Origin: Chitinophagaceae bacterium
Lineage (GTDB): Bacteria; Bacteroidota; Bacteroidia; Chitinophagales; Chitinophagaceae
Direction of reading: 5' to 3'
Assembly (NCBI GenBank): GCA_019747705.1
Contig: JAIEQM010000144.1
Coordinates: forward strand, 1-38,322
Length of the DNA stretch: 38,322 nucleotides
The notes under the pieces are model-generated. The model saw only the letters and a list, made by a program, of their open reading frames with translations. It had not been told where the DNA came from and searched no databases. A program made the translations under genes and the position numbers. Shown here one piece after another: positions 24,621 to 34,186 of this stretch (the stretch's first letter is position 1; each line of letters starts with the position of its first letter).

Positions 24621-27014
24621 ATGGAGAATCTGATCTATCTCGTTCCCGCAATGGCAGTAATCGGACTGCTGTACACGTTTGTAAAATTCAACTGGGTATC
24701 CAAACAGGAAGCAGGTAATGAACGCATGCAGGAAATCAGCAACCATATTGCTGAAGGCGCCATGGCGTTTTTAAAAGCTGAGTGGAAAATACTCGGCTAT
24801 TTCGTGGTAATAGTTGCCATCCTTTTGGGTGTAATGGCTATGGCCAATCCCCACAGTCACTGGAGCATTGCACTGGCTTTTGTAATGGGCGCCGTGTTCA
24901 GCGCAACGGCCGGTTATATTGGTATGCGTATCGCTACTAAAAGCAATGTGCGTACCGCTCATGCAGCACGCACCAGTTTAAGCAAAGCACTGAATGTTTC
25001 TTTTACCGGTGGCACTGTAATGGGTCTGGGTGTTGCAGGTTTGGCCGTTCTCGGTTTGGGCGGTTTGTTTATTATTTTAAAAGCCATTTTTGTTCCCGCA
25101 GGTGCATCTGTAAACGGTGAGGAAATGCTGCGTGCTATTGAAGTGCTCACTGGTTTTTCATTGGGTGCTGAAAGTATTGCATTATTTGCCCGTGTGGGTG
25201 GTGGTATTTATACAAAGGCTGCTGATGTGGGCGCTGATTTGGTGGGTAAAGTAGAAGCAGGTATTCCTGAAGACGATCCACGCAACCCTGCCACTATTGC
25301 TGATAACGTAGGCGATAACGTAGGTGATGTGGCTGGTATGGGTGCTGATTTATTTGGCTCTTATGTAGCCACCGTACTGGCAACAATGGTACTGGGCCAG
25401 GAAACGATTTCAACTGATCAGTTTGGCGGCATGGCTCCTATTCTTTTACCTATGATGATTGCAGGTGTTGGTATTTTATTTTCCATCATCGGTACATGGT
25501 TTGTAAAAGTGAGCGACAGTGCAGGTATTAATACCGATAATGTACAGAAAGCATTGAACATGGGTAACTGGGGTTCCATTATCCTCACTGCCATTGCTTC
25601 CGTAGGTCTTGTATATTATATCCTTCCTGAAACCATGGTGCTCCGTGGTCATGAGTTTACAAAGTGGGGTGTGCTGGGTGCTATTGCAGTAGGCCTGGTA
25701 GTGGGTGCATTAATGAGCATCATTACAGAATACTATACAGCAATGGGTAAGCGCCCGGTATTAAGTATCATCCGCCAATCATCTACAGGTCATGCAACCA
25801 ATGTAATTGGTGGTTTGGCAGTGGGTATGGAAAGTACCTTCTTGCCTATTTTAGTTTTGGCAGCCGGTATTTATGGTTCATTTCTTTGTGCCGGTTTATA
25901 TGGTGTGGCGATTGCTGCTGCCGGTATGATGGCCACAACAGCCATGCAATTGGCCATTGATGCATTCGGACCCATTGCAGATAATGCAGGTGGTATTGCT
26001 GAAATGAGTGAATTACCAAAAGAAGTTCGTGAAAAAACAGATGTACTGGATGCCGTGGGTAATACTACTGCTGCTACCGGTAAAGGTTTTGCCATTGCAT
26101 CTGCTGCTTTAACAGCGCTGGCCTTGTTTGCTGCGTTTGTGGGTGTGGCAGGTATTAGTGGTATTGATATTTATAAAGCTGATGTGCTTGCATGTTTGTT
26201 TGTAGGCGCTATGATTCCGTTTATCTTTTCATCACTTGCCATACGTGCCGTGGGTGAAGCCGCTATGAGTATGGTGGAAGAAGTTCGCCGCCAGTTCCGC
26301 ACCATTCCCGGTATTATGGAAGGCACGGGCAAACCGGAGTATGATAAATGTGTGGCTATCTCTACAGAAGCATCCATCAAAAAAATGTTATTGCCGGGTG
26401 CTATTACCATTGTTGCGCCTTTGGCAATTGGTTTTACCATGGGTCCTGAAGCGTTGGGTGGATTCCTTGCCGGCGCTACTGTAAGCGGTGTGTTGATGGG
26501 TATGTTTCAGAACAACGCCGGTGGTGCATGGGACAATGCTAAAAAATCATTTGAGAAAGGTGTGGAAATAAATGGTGAGATGTATTACAAAAAATCAGAG
26601 CCGCATAAAGCATCTGTAACAGGTGATACAGTGGGTGATCCGTTTAAAGATACATCAGGTCCATCCATGAATATCCTGATCAAACTGATGAGTATTGTTT
26701 CATTGGTAATTGCCCCTACCCTTGCACAGATGTACGGGCATGATAAAAAAGTCCCTGCAGAAAATGTTGAGATAAAGATGGAACAGAAAATGGAAGCGGA
26801 AGAAGAAGGTAAGGAAATAAAACTGGAAAATCCCTTTTTAGAAGCATTAAGAGCAGATAAGCTGATTGATCAAAAACATTTTAAAGTAACTTTAAAGAAC
26901 GACAGCCTTATGATCAACGATGTGCTGCAAAGCAAAGAGGCGCTGGATAAATACCGTTCTTACCTCAATGGTAAAATGGAATTGAATGCGGAAGTAAATT
27001 ATCAGAAGCTGTAG
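24621..27014 (+). CDS. hppA: Membrane-bound, K+-dependent ion-pumping pyrophosphatase
   Basis: The 797-aa integral membrane enzyme hydrolyses pyrophosphate and pumps H+ or Na+ across the inner membrane. I start at the ATG at 24621 ([18 protein letters not shown]); the open frame extends 59 codons further upstream but that part crosses the promoter and a decayed toxin gene. The substrate-binding loop [18 protein letters not shown] begins at Asp202, and [18 protein letters not shown] follows. Near residue 481, NTTAATGKG has Ala484 and Gly487, the pair typical of K+-dependent enzymes (K+-independent ones have Lys and Thr). Whether it moves Na+ or H+ is not decided here. The last 90 or so residues form an unusual acidic, hydrophilic tail. 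Confidence 0.96.
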   Translation: MENLIYLVPAMAVIGLLYTFVKFNWVSKQEAGNERMQEISNHIAEGAMAFLKAEWKILGYFVVIVAILLGVMAMANPHSHWSIALAFVMGAVFSATAGYIGMRIATKSNVRTAHAARTSLSKALNVSFTGGTVMGLGVAGLAVLGLGGLFIILKAIFVPAGASVNGEEMLRAIEVLTGFSLGAESIALFARVGGGIYTKAADVGADLVGKVEAGIPEDDPRNPATIADNVGDNVGDVAGMGADLFGSYVATVLATMVLGQETISTDQFGGMAPILLPMMIAGVGILFSIIGTWFVKVSDSAGINTDNVQKALNMGNWGSIILTAIASVGLVYYILPETMVLRGHEFTKWGVLGAIAVGLVVGALMSIITEYYTAMGKRPVLSIIRQSSTGHATNVIGGLAVGMESTFLPILVLAAGIYGSFLCAGLYGVAIAAAGMMATTAMQLAIDAFGPIADNAGGIAEMSELPKEVREKTDVLDAVGNTTAATGKGFAIASAALTALALFAAFVGVAGISGIDIYKADVLACLFVGAMIPFIFSSLAIRAVGEAAMSMVEEVRRQFRTIPGIMEGTGKPEYDKCVAISTEASIKKMLLPGAITIVAPLAIGFTMGPEALGGFLAGATVSGVLMGMFQNNAGGAWDNAKKSFEKGVEINGEMYYKKSEPHKASVTGDTVGDPFKDTSGPSMNILIKLMSIVSLVIAPTLAQMYGHDKKVPAENVEIKMEQKMEAEEEGKEIKLENPFLEALRADKLIDQKHFKVTLKNDSLMINDVLQSKEALDKYRSYLNGKMELNAEVNYQKL

Positions 27015-27073
27015 CTGCAACCTTTTTCATTAGTCTTTCGACTATACAACTGTCTAATCAGACCATTATCATT

Positions 27074-27106
27074 GCCTCCGCATTTCTATGCGGGGGCGTT
27101 TTTTTT
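27074..27106 (+). terminator. Rho-independent terminator of hppA
   Basis: GCCTCCGCAT (27074-27083) and ATGCGGGGGC (27088-27097) form a 10-bp stem with one G-T pair and a TTCT loop, followed by a run of eight T. Confidence 0.88.
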
Positions 27107-27495
27107 ATCCGTCTCACGAATAGAATATCAGTGTTACAAAAAGAAAAAATATTTATTGGGGCTTTCAGCAATGATGCTGTTGGTATCTTTTGATCCGGCT
27201 GTTACGGGCTTCGCTTTGCTGCGGCCCCGACCAAAAGCGTCGGTGCTACCCCTTCACATCCGGTTGAAAATACCGCATTAAGCGGGGCAGCCATTGGGCA
27301 TTTGTTTTTTAATGGGGCTGAAATAGGGGGCGGCTTCGCCGCTCTCATTTCTTTTTATTAGTTTGAAAAAAAATCTTCTCCCGTTCATAGTTTTTTACAA
27401 AAACACTGTATCTTTTTGGCACTAATTTGTAACAGGGCTAACGCTGTATTGATTTTGTAAAACCACATTTCAAACACACAATAGCTACATACAGA
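27107..27495. other. Intergenic stretch between the hppA terminator and the tracrRNA
   Basis: I see no convincing gene here. Two small hairpins are present: CCGAC-CAAAAGC-GTCGG near 27224-27240 and GCGGC-TTC-GCCGC at 27330-27342. An open frame ending at 27281 contains a hydrophobic stretch but starts inside the terminator and has no start-site support. TATCTTTTTG near 27409-27418 resembles a -7 element with one extra T and might drive cas9, giving a leader of about 190 bases that overlaps the antisense tracrRNA. This is weakly supported. Confidence 0.4.
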
Positions 27496-27502
27496 AAGGG
27501 AA

Positions 27503-27530
27503 TAAAAAAGCCCCTGTTTAGTACAAGGGC
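27503..27530 (-). terminator. Terminator hairpin at the tracrRNA 3' end
   Basis: On the minus strand GCCCTTG and CAGGGGC form a 7-bp stem with one G-U pair and a 7-base loop, followed by TTTTTTATT. It fixes the direction and the 3' end of the tracrRNA. Confidence 0.85.
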
Positions 27531-27600
27531 AAAAACTTATTGAGGCAAGCCTCACTACGGAATAAATCCTTATTGTGATTTGCTTCACTATAAAAATAAA
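27503..27600 (-). ncRNA. tracrRNA candidate of the type II-C system
   Basis: Read on the minus strand, AAGCAAATCACAAT (27572-27585) is complementary over 14 bases, with one G-U pair, to the GTTGTGATTTGCTT end of the CRISPR repeat. This is the anti-repeat. AAGG follows and then GGATTTATTCC, a small stem just after the duplex. Next is the perfect hairpin TGAGGCAAGCCTCA (27541-27554), then the terminator stem GCCCTTG/CAGGGGC (27510-27530, one wobble pair) followed by TTTTTT. The 5' end is not defined; AU-rich bases beyond the anti-repeat could form a weak upper duplex after a bulge. It is divergent from cas9, whose ATG is 28 bases away, so its promoter must overlap the start of cas9. Confidence 0.85.
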
Positions 27601-27612
27601 AAAAGAAACTGA

Positions 27613-30600
27613 ATGGAAAAGAAAAAAATTTTAGGGTTAGACATTGGCACAAATTCTATTGGTGCTGCCCTGATTACCCTTCCTGAAAAATTCGAGAATT
27701 ATGGAAAAGAGGGAAATATTGAATGGCTGGGAAGTAGAATTATTCCAACAGATGGAGATTATCTGCAGAAATTTGAAAGTGGTGCACTGGCAGAAACAAA
27801 AGCTGCTTTTCGAAGAGGTAAACGTGGCTCACGAAGATTGAAACATCGTTACAAACTTCGAAGAACAAGGTTAATAAGGGCATTTAAAGCATTAGGCTGG
27901 CTTGATGAAAGTTTTCCGCTAGACGAATCTCGTAAGTTTAAGAAAGACATTACTGAAAATGGCTACTCGCTAAAGATTAGCGATTACCTACCTTTCTCAA
28001 AAGAAACGATTGAAGAATTTGAAACAGAGCTTGGAATTAACGGAATCAAGAGCAAAAAAGGGAAAAGCATTGTTCCCGAAGATTGGATTGTTTATTTCTT
28101 GCGCAAGAAAGCACTTGAAAAAGCAATTACTATCCCTGAATTGGTGCGCATTATTTATATGCTCAACCAGCGCAGAGGATTTAAGAGCAGCCGAAAAGAT
28201 TTGAAAGACACAAACGTTTTACCTTATGATGAATTTGTAAAAAGAAAAGAAAGCAACGACTTCGGTGAAAGCGGGATTGAAACACAGTTTGTATCTATTA
28301 CGAAAATAAAATCAGTAACATTTAAAGAGGAAAAAAAAGATAAAAAAGGAAACGTTACCAATATTTATACGATAGAAGCCGAAGACACAAGAATGCAACC
28401 CTGGGAAGAATCCCGCAAAAAAGAACCTGATTGGGCAAAAGAAGAAAACGATAAGGGCGAGAAAATTGGCAAAAACGAATTCACATTTTTAGTTGTTCAG
28501 AAAATTGATAAGAACGGTAAGCACACGCAAAACAAACCACAAATCCCTAAAGAAGATGATTGGGCATTATGCACAACTGCATTAAGCGAAAAGATTGACG
28601 AAAACGATCAACACCCGGGCGAATACTTTTATGAGCAAATAAAAGAAGCATACAAAGCCAAAAGAAATTTCAAAGCTCGCCAATACCCCGTTTATCGATG
28701 GCGTTATGAAAAAGAGTTGGAATCTATTTGGAACAAACAGTGTGAGTTCAATCCTGAATTAAAGAACTTGAATTCAGACAATGCAACCCTTAAAAAACTT
28801 GCAGATATTCTTTACCCGACACAGGCAAAAATCAATATGCTAAAGCTGACTGAGTTCCAAAGCAAGGATGTACTTCACATTATCAGCAACGATATTATTT
28901 ATTATCAACGGGAATTAAAATCACAGAAAAATTCAATTAGCGAATGCCGCTATGAGAAACGTAAAGGAATTGACGGAGAACTTTATGGCTTGAAATGTAT
29001 TCCACGTTCTTCGCCTTTGTTTCAGGAATTCAGGATTTGGCAGGACATTCATAACATAAGAGTATTAGAAAGTGAAGTAAAAGAAAACAATAAAACGAAA
29101 TTAGATGTTGATGTTACAAGTAATTTCATTAATGATGAAGTAAAAGAAAAATTATTTGATTTGTTCAATTCTAAAATGTCAATCAGCGAAAAAGATATTC
29201 TAAACAAACTCAAAGAAATCTATCCTGATTCAAACATTAAACTTGATATTGACAAAAAAGAGAAAATTCATTCTCATAGAATTAATCTCTATGCACGGCG
29301 TAATGAACTAAAAGGAAACGAAGCCCTATCACGCTACCGCTCTGTTTTTAAAAAAACGGAATTTGACGGGGAAGCGGTTTTATCCGATAAAGAAAAATTA
29401 TTGAAACTATGGCATATTGATTATTCCATTACCTCATCGGATGAGGAAAAATCTAAAAAAGGAATCAGAACTGCGCTTAACAATCTATTGCCTGAAAATG
29501 CAAACAAACTAAATGCTATCGAAGCGTTTTGTAACCTTTCTGAATTAAAAAAAGAATATGGTTCATTTTCAGCTTGCGCTATTAAAAAGATGTTACCTGT
29601 GATGCGTTGTGGTAAATACTGGAATGAAGAAAAAATTTTAGATGCTATCAACCGACGAGCCGAACAAATCAAAGAAAGAATAGACGACATAAATTACAGC
29701 ATAAGACGATTAAATGAAATTGCCGATGATGATGTGCAAAAACAGGTTTTGAAAAGTTTCATCCAAAAAGAAGATTTAACGAAAGGTTTGAATACTTATC
29801 AAGCAGGATATTTGATTTACGATAAACATTCCGAAAAAGAAAAGACTCCTATTAATTCCATTGAAGAATTTAGCAAATACATACAAAAAGAAATTCCGAA
29901 CAACAGTTTGAGAAATCCGGTGGTGGAGCAGGTTGTGAAAGAAACGATGTTTTTGGTTCGTGACATTTGGAGTAAATACGGACAAATAGACGAGATACAC
30001 ATTGAGCTAGGAAGAGATTTAAAGAACAACACTGCCGAAAGAGAAAAAATATCCAAAGCACAAACAGCAAACTTTGATGAAAAGCAAAGAATAAAAGCAT
30101 TGCTTTATGAATTGCTCAATAATGGCATTGAGCAGTTCAATGACGAAAATAAAATTGAAAATGCAAATTTTGAAGTAAAGCCCAACCCTGAAAGCCCTGC
30201 TGACATCGATAAATTTAAGATTTGGAGGACTCTTTCAAAACAATCAGAATTTGATTGGGCAAAGAAAGTAAAAGAGGAAAAAATTCCTACTGAACAGGAA
30301 TTTAAAAAATACGCTTTGTGGCTAAGTCAAAATTGCCGCTCGCCATACACTGGAAAAATTATTCCGCTAAGCAAATTGTTTGACATCAATCAATACGAAA
30401 TAGAACATATTATCCCTCGTGCCAAAATGAAGAATGATGGTTTCAATAATTTGGTTATTTCTGAACGGGGTGTAAACAAAGTAAAGGACAAGGAACTTGC
30501 TGCAAACTTTATCAGCATATGCAAAGGGAAATGCAAATATGGCGATAGAGAATACATATTATTTTCGTATGAAGAATATGAAGCCTATTGCAAAGACACA

Positions 30601-32349
30601 TTCAAGTTTCAAAAATCAAAACTCAAGAATTTGTTAGCAACTGAAGTTCCTGAAGATTTTATTGAACGCCAGCTAAACGACACCCGATACATCGGGCGTA
30701 AACTTTCCGAATTGCTTGCACCTATTGCTAAAAAAGATAATGGGATTATTTTTACAGGTGGCATCATCACTTCTGAACTGAAAAAAAACTGGGGCTTAAA
30801 CAAAGTTTGGAAAGAAATTATTTTGCCTCGCTTTGAGCGATTGGAACAAATTTCAGATAAAAAAGGTAAATATATTATTCACGATAAAGATGAGGACGGC
30901 AATCCAATAATTCATCTGAACGCAAACGAAAACCCGAAATTAGACAGTAAACGCATTGACCATCGCCACCACGCCTTGGATGCTTTAATTATTGCCGCTA
31001 CTACAAGAGAACATATTCGCTATTTAAACACTTTGAATGCTGCCGATACAGATGAGGAAATTAAAAAGTACAGGAATTATTTAGTAAGAGGAAAAATCAG
31101 AGATTTCAAACAACCTTGGGAAAACTTTATAAAAGAAGCAAAAGACGAGTTGGAAAAACTGATTGTAAGTTTTAAAACTAACAATAAAATTATTTCGCAG
31201 CCTAAAAATAAAACAGCTTACTTTAAAATTGAAAACGGGAAGGCGAAAAAAGAATTTAAAGAGCAAAAAACAAATCAAAAGTGGATGGCAGTCAGGAAAT
31301 CAATGTTTAAAGAACCGCAAGGAATCATTTATTTAAAAGAAATATATGAAGAGAAAATCATTGGAAAAGCAATAGAAATTCAAATTGACCGAATGCTAGC
31401 TCAAAATACACCTAAGATGAAAATAGCCCCATACGTTTACGACCAAGAAGCACGTAAAATAATAAAAGACTTAATTGGAAAGATAGGGATTCCTATTCAA
31501 GAAAAAGATGCTCTTTTAAAAGAAATTAAAAAGCATATAAAGAAAAATCCCCTTAAAGATTTATCAGGAAAAGAATACAAAGAAATTAAAATCGCAACTT
31601 TTGAAGAATATGCAGCCAAAAGAGTCTCGCTTGATAAATCTTTTGACCACAAGAAAATTGACAAAATTCCTTATGCAAAAATTGGGAAATCTGCTTTAGG
31701 AAAACTATTGCATGAGCATTTGGATTCTGATGATTTAAAAAACGAAAATGGCAATTCAGACCCTGCAAAAGCATTTTCTAATGAAGGATTAGAAATACTT
31801 GCAAAAAAAGCCGGGCGAACAATTACCAAAGTGACTATATACGAAAAGAAAGATGAAGCAAGCAAATTTGGCAGACAGTATGTAGAAGTAGATTCAGGCA
31901 GTAATGTTTATTTTGTAATGTACGAAAATCAACAGACCAAAGAGCGTATAGGTTTTGAGTCTGTTGCAACTCATAAAGCCATAGAAAAAATTGTAAATGG
32001 CAGCCCTGTTGCAGAAGATAAAGTGGGTTTTAATAAAATAATTCTTTCACCTGGAGATTTAGTTTATGTACCTACAAAAGAAGAAAGATTGGGAACAAAA
32101 GAGATTAAGTGGAACAATAAAAAACACTTATCTCAACGAATTTATAAAATTGGGAGGTTTTCCAAAAAGCAATGTTACTTTCTAAAGTCAAGTATATCAG
32201 ATTTAATAATTTCATACGATGCAAAAAACGGATTTGGAGAATTTGGCAGTACAAACTATCAAGAATTTGATGATGAAAAAAATAAGATAGCGGACATTTG
32301 CATCAAACTCAAAGTGGACCGCCTCGGCAATATTTCACCAGCACGATGA
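27613..32349 (+). CDS. cas9: Cas9 endonuclease, type II-C, very large form
   Basis: This 1578-aa RNA-guided DNA endonuclease carries all the nuclease residues. RuvC-I is ILGLDIGTNSIG with Asp10. An Arg-rich bridge helix spans about 65-92. A long recognition lobe runs to about 770. RuvC-II IHIELGRDL has Glu798. The HNH motif IEHIIPRAKMKNDGFNNLVI has Glu931 and His932. RuvC-III DHRHHALDALIIAA has His1120 and Asp1123. The last 450 or so residues should hold the wedge and PAM-interacting parts. With only cas1 and cas2 as companions and no csn2 or cas4, the locus is type II-C. Most II-C Cas9 proteins are 1000-1100 aa; this one belongs with the large Bacteroidetes forms and is long even for them. 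It is AT-rich compared with cas1-cas2. Its stop overlaps hicA. Confidence 0.98.
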   Translation: MEKKKILGLDIGTNSIGAALITLPEKFENYGKEGNIEWLGSRIIPTDGDYLQKFESGALAETKAAFRRGKRGSRRLKHRYKLRRTRLIRAFKALGWLDESFPLDESRKFKKDITENGYSLKISDYLPFSKETIEEFETELGINGIKSKKGKSIVPEDWIVYFLRKKALEKAITIPELVRIIYMLNQRRGFKSSRKDLKDTNVLPYDEFVKRKESNDFGESGIETQFVSITKIKSVTFKEEKKDKKGNVTNIYTIEAEDTRMQPWEESRKKEPDWAKEENDKGEKIGKNEFTFLVVQKIDKNGKHTQNKPQIPKEDDWALCTTALSEKIDENDQHPGEYFYEQIKEAYKAKRNFKARQYPVYRWRYEKELESIWNKQCEFNPELKNLNSDNATLKKLADILYPTQAKINMLKLTEFQSKDVLHIISNDIIYYQRELKSQKNSISECRYEKRKGIDGELYGLKCIPRSSPLFQEFRIWQDIHNIRVLESEVKENNKTKLDVDVTSNFINDEVKEKLFDLFNSKMSISEKDILNKLKEIYPDSNIKLDIDKKEKIHSHRINLYARRNELKGNEALSRYRSVFKKTEFDGEAVLSDKEKLLKLWHIDYSITSSDEEKSKKGIRTALNNLLPENANKLNAIEAFCNLSELKKEYGSFSACAIKKMLPVMRCGKYWNEEKILDAINRRAEQIKERIDDINYSIRRLNEIADDDVQKQVLKSFIQKEDLTKGLNTYQAGYLIYDKHSEKEKTPINSIEEFSKYIQKEIPNNSLRNPVVEQVVKETMFLVRDIWSKYGQIDEIHIELGRDLKNNTAEREKISKAQTANFDEKQRIKALLYELLNNGIEQFNDENKIENANFEVKPNPESPADIDKFKIWRTLSKQSEFDWAKKVKEEKIPTEQEFKKYALWLSQNCRSPYTGKIIPLSKLFDINQYEIEHIIPRAKMKNDGFNNLVISERGVNKVKDKELAANFISICKGKCKYGDREYILFSYEEYEAYCKDTFKFQKSKLKNLLATEVPEDFIERQLNDTRYIGRKLSELLAPIAKKDNGIIFTGGIITSELKKNWGLNKVWKEIILPRFERLEQISDKKGKYIIHDKDEDGNPIIHLNANENPKLDSKRIDHRHHALDALIIAATTREHIRYLNTLNAADTDEEIKKYRNYLVRGKIRDFKQPWENFIKEAKDELEKLIVSFKTNNKIISQPKNKTAYFKIENGKAKKEFKEQKTNQKWMAVRKSMFKEPQGIIYLKEIYEEKIIGKAIEIQIDRMLAQNTPKMKIAPYVYDQEARKIIKDLIGKIGIPIQEKDALLKEIKKHIKKNPLKDLSGKEYKEIKIATFEEYAAKRVSLDKSFDHKKIDKIPYAKIGKSALGKLLHEHLDSDDLKNENGNSDPAKAFSNEGLEILAKKAGRTITKVTIYEKKDEASKFGRQYVEVDSGSNVYFVMYENQQTKERIGFESVATHKAIEKIVNGSPVAEDKVGFNKIILSPGDLVYVPTKEERLGTKEIKWNNKKHLSQRIYKIGRFSKKQCYFLKSSISDLIISYDAKNGFGEFGSTNYQEFDDEKNKIADICIKLKVDRLGNISPAR

Positions 32350-32540
32350 AAACCAAAGAAATCATAAAAATCATTGAAGCAGATGGCTGGTATGGAGTGC
32401 GGCAAAAGGGCAGTCATAAGCAATTCAAACATCCTGCAAAAAAGGGATTGGTAACAGTACCTGTTCACCGATTGTCAAATGATTTGCCACCCGGTTTAGA
32501 AAAAAGCATCCTAAAACAGGCACAAATAGAACTGAAATAA
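32346..32540 (+). CDS. hicA: HicA-family mRNA-interferase toxin inside the cas operon
   Basis: The 64-aa protein is a HicA toxin, a small double-stranded-RNA-binding-fold RNase that cuts mRNA and is held inactive by HicB. MKTKEIIKIIEADGW is the usual start, and VRQKGSHKQFKHP contains the catalytic histidine (His24) in the G-S-H motif. VTVPVHRLSNDLPPG and the C-terminal ILKQAQI are also typical. I start at the ATG at 32346, which shares ATGA with the cas9 stop; the longer open frame back to 32298 lies wholly in cas9. The overlap means the toxin is probably translated by ribosomes finishing cas9. hicB follows after 22 bases. Confidence 0.92.
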   Translation: MKTKEIIKIIEADGWYGVRQKGSHKQFKHPAKKGLVTVPVHRLSNDLPPGLEKSILKQAQIELK

Positions 32541-32562
32541 ATCGTAATTTTATAATAAGTAT

Positions 32563-32781
32563 ATGATACGCTACACAATCATCATTGAAAAAGCAGCAGA
32601 TGGAGGTTATGGTGCTTACGTGCCTGATTTACCCGGCTGCATTGGTATGGGCGCTACAAAAGAGGAGGTTTTAGAAAATATAGCCGAGGCGATTGAATTC
32701 CACTTAGAAGGTATGAAAGCTGAAGGCCTTCCCATTCCGCCCCCTTTAACAGAAGCAGAAAATCTTTTTATAAGGGCATAA
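32563..32781 (+). CDS. hicB: Short HicB-family antitoxin
   Basis: The 72-aa protein has the HicB partial RNase-H-like fold: YTIIIEKAADGGYGAYVPDLPGC, then GMGATKEEVLENIAEAIEFHLEGM and an LPIPPPLTEAENLF end. It should bind HicA and block its active site. It consists of this domain only and lacks the C-terminal helix-turn-helix or ribbon-helix-helix part that longer HicB proteins use to repress their own promoter. With no clear promoter in the 22 bases before it, expression likely depends on the cas transcript. cas1 starts 70 bases downstream. Confidence 0.92.
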   Translation: MIRYTIIIEKAADGGYGAYVPDLPGCIGMGATKEEVLENIAEAIEFHLEGMKAEGLPIPPPLTEAENLFIRA

Positions 32782-32851
32782 CCCCATTTTTTTTTACCGG
32801 ATAAAATACAAGCCCGTGTTTTCCGTTTTATTATAGCAAACCCAAAATCCT

Positions 32852-34091
<1,240 letters not shown>

Positions 34092-34098
34092 ACAAAAA

Positions 34099-34141
34099 CA
34101 GGATGAAAAAAACGAATCCAAAATCCATTTTTTTCATCCTG
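34099..34141. terminator. 14-bp perfect stem-loop between cas2 and the CRISPR array
   Basis: CAGGATGAAAAAAA (34099-34112) pairs perfectly with TTTTTTTCATCCTG (34128-34141) around a 15-base loop. The A and T runs are inside the stem, so it can act as a terminator from either side: for the cas operon reading right and for the array reading left. It starts 8 bases after the cas2 stop. Confidence 0.65.
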
Positions 34142-34186
34142 ATAAGCAGCTTAACCCATTGATTTTCCAGTTTTTAACCAAATCCG

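Noticed and set aside
25871..26440. Open frames on the minus strand inside hppA
   Set aside because: They are alanine/proline-rich shadows of a highly conserved coding gene.
27072..27281. 69-codon open frame after hppA
   Set aside because: It begins inside the terminator hairpin, has no start signal and no recognisable family.
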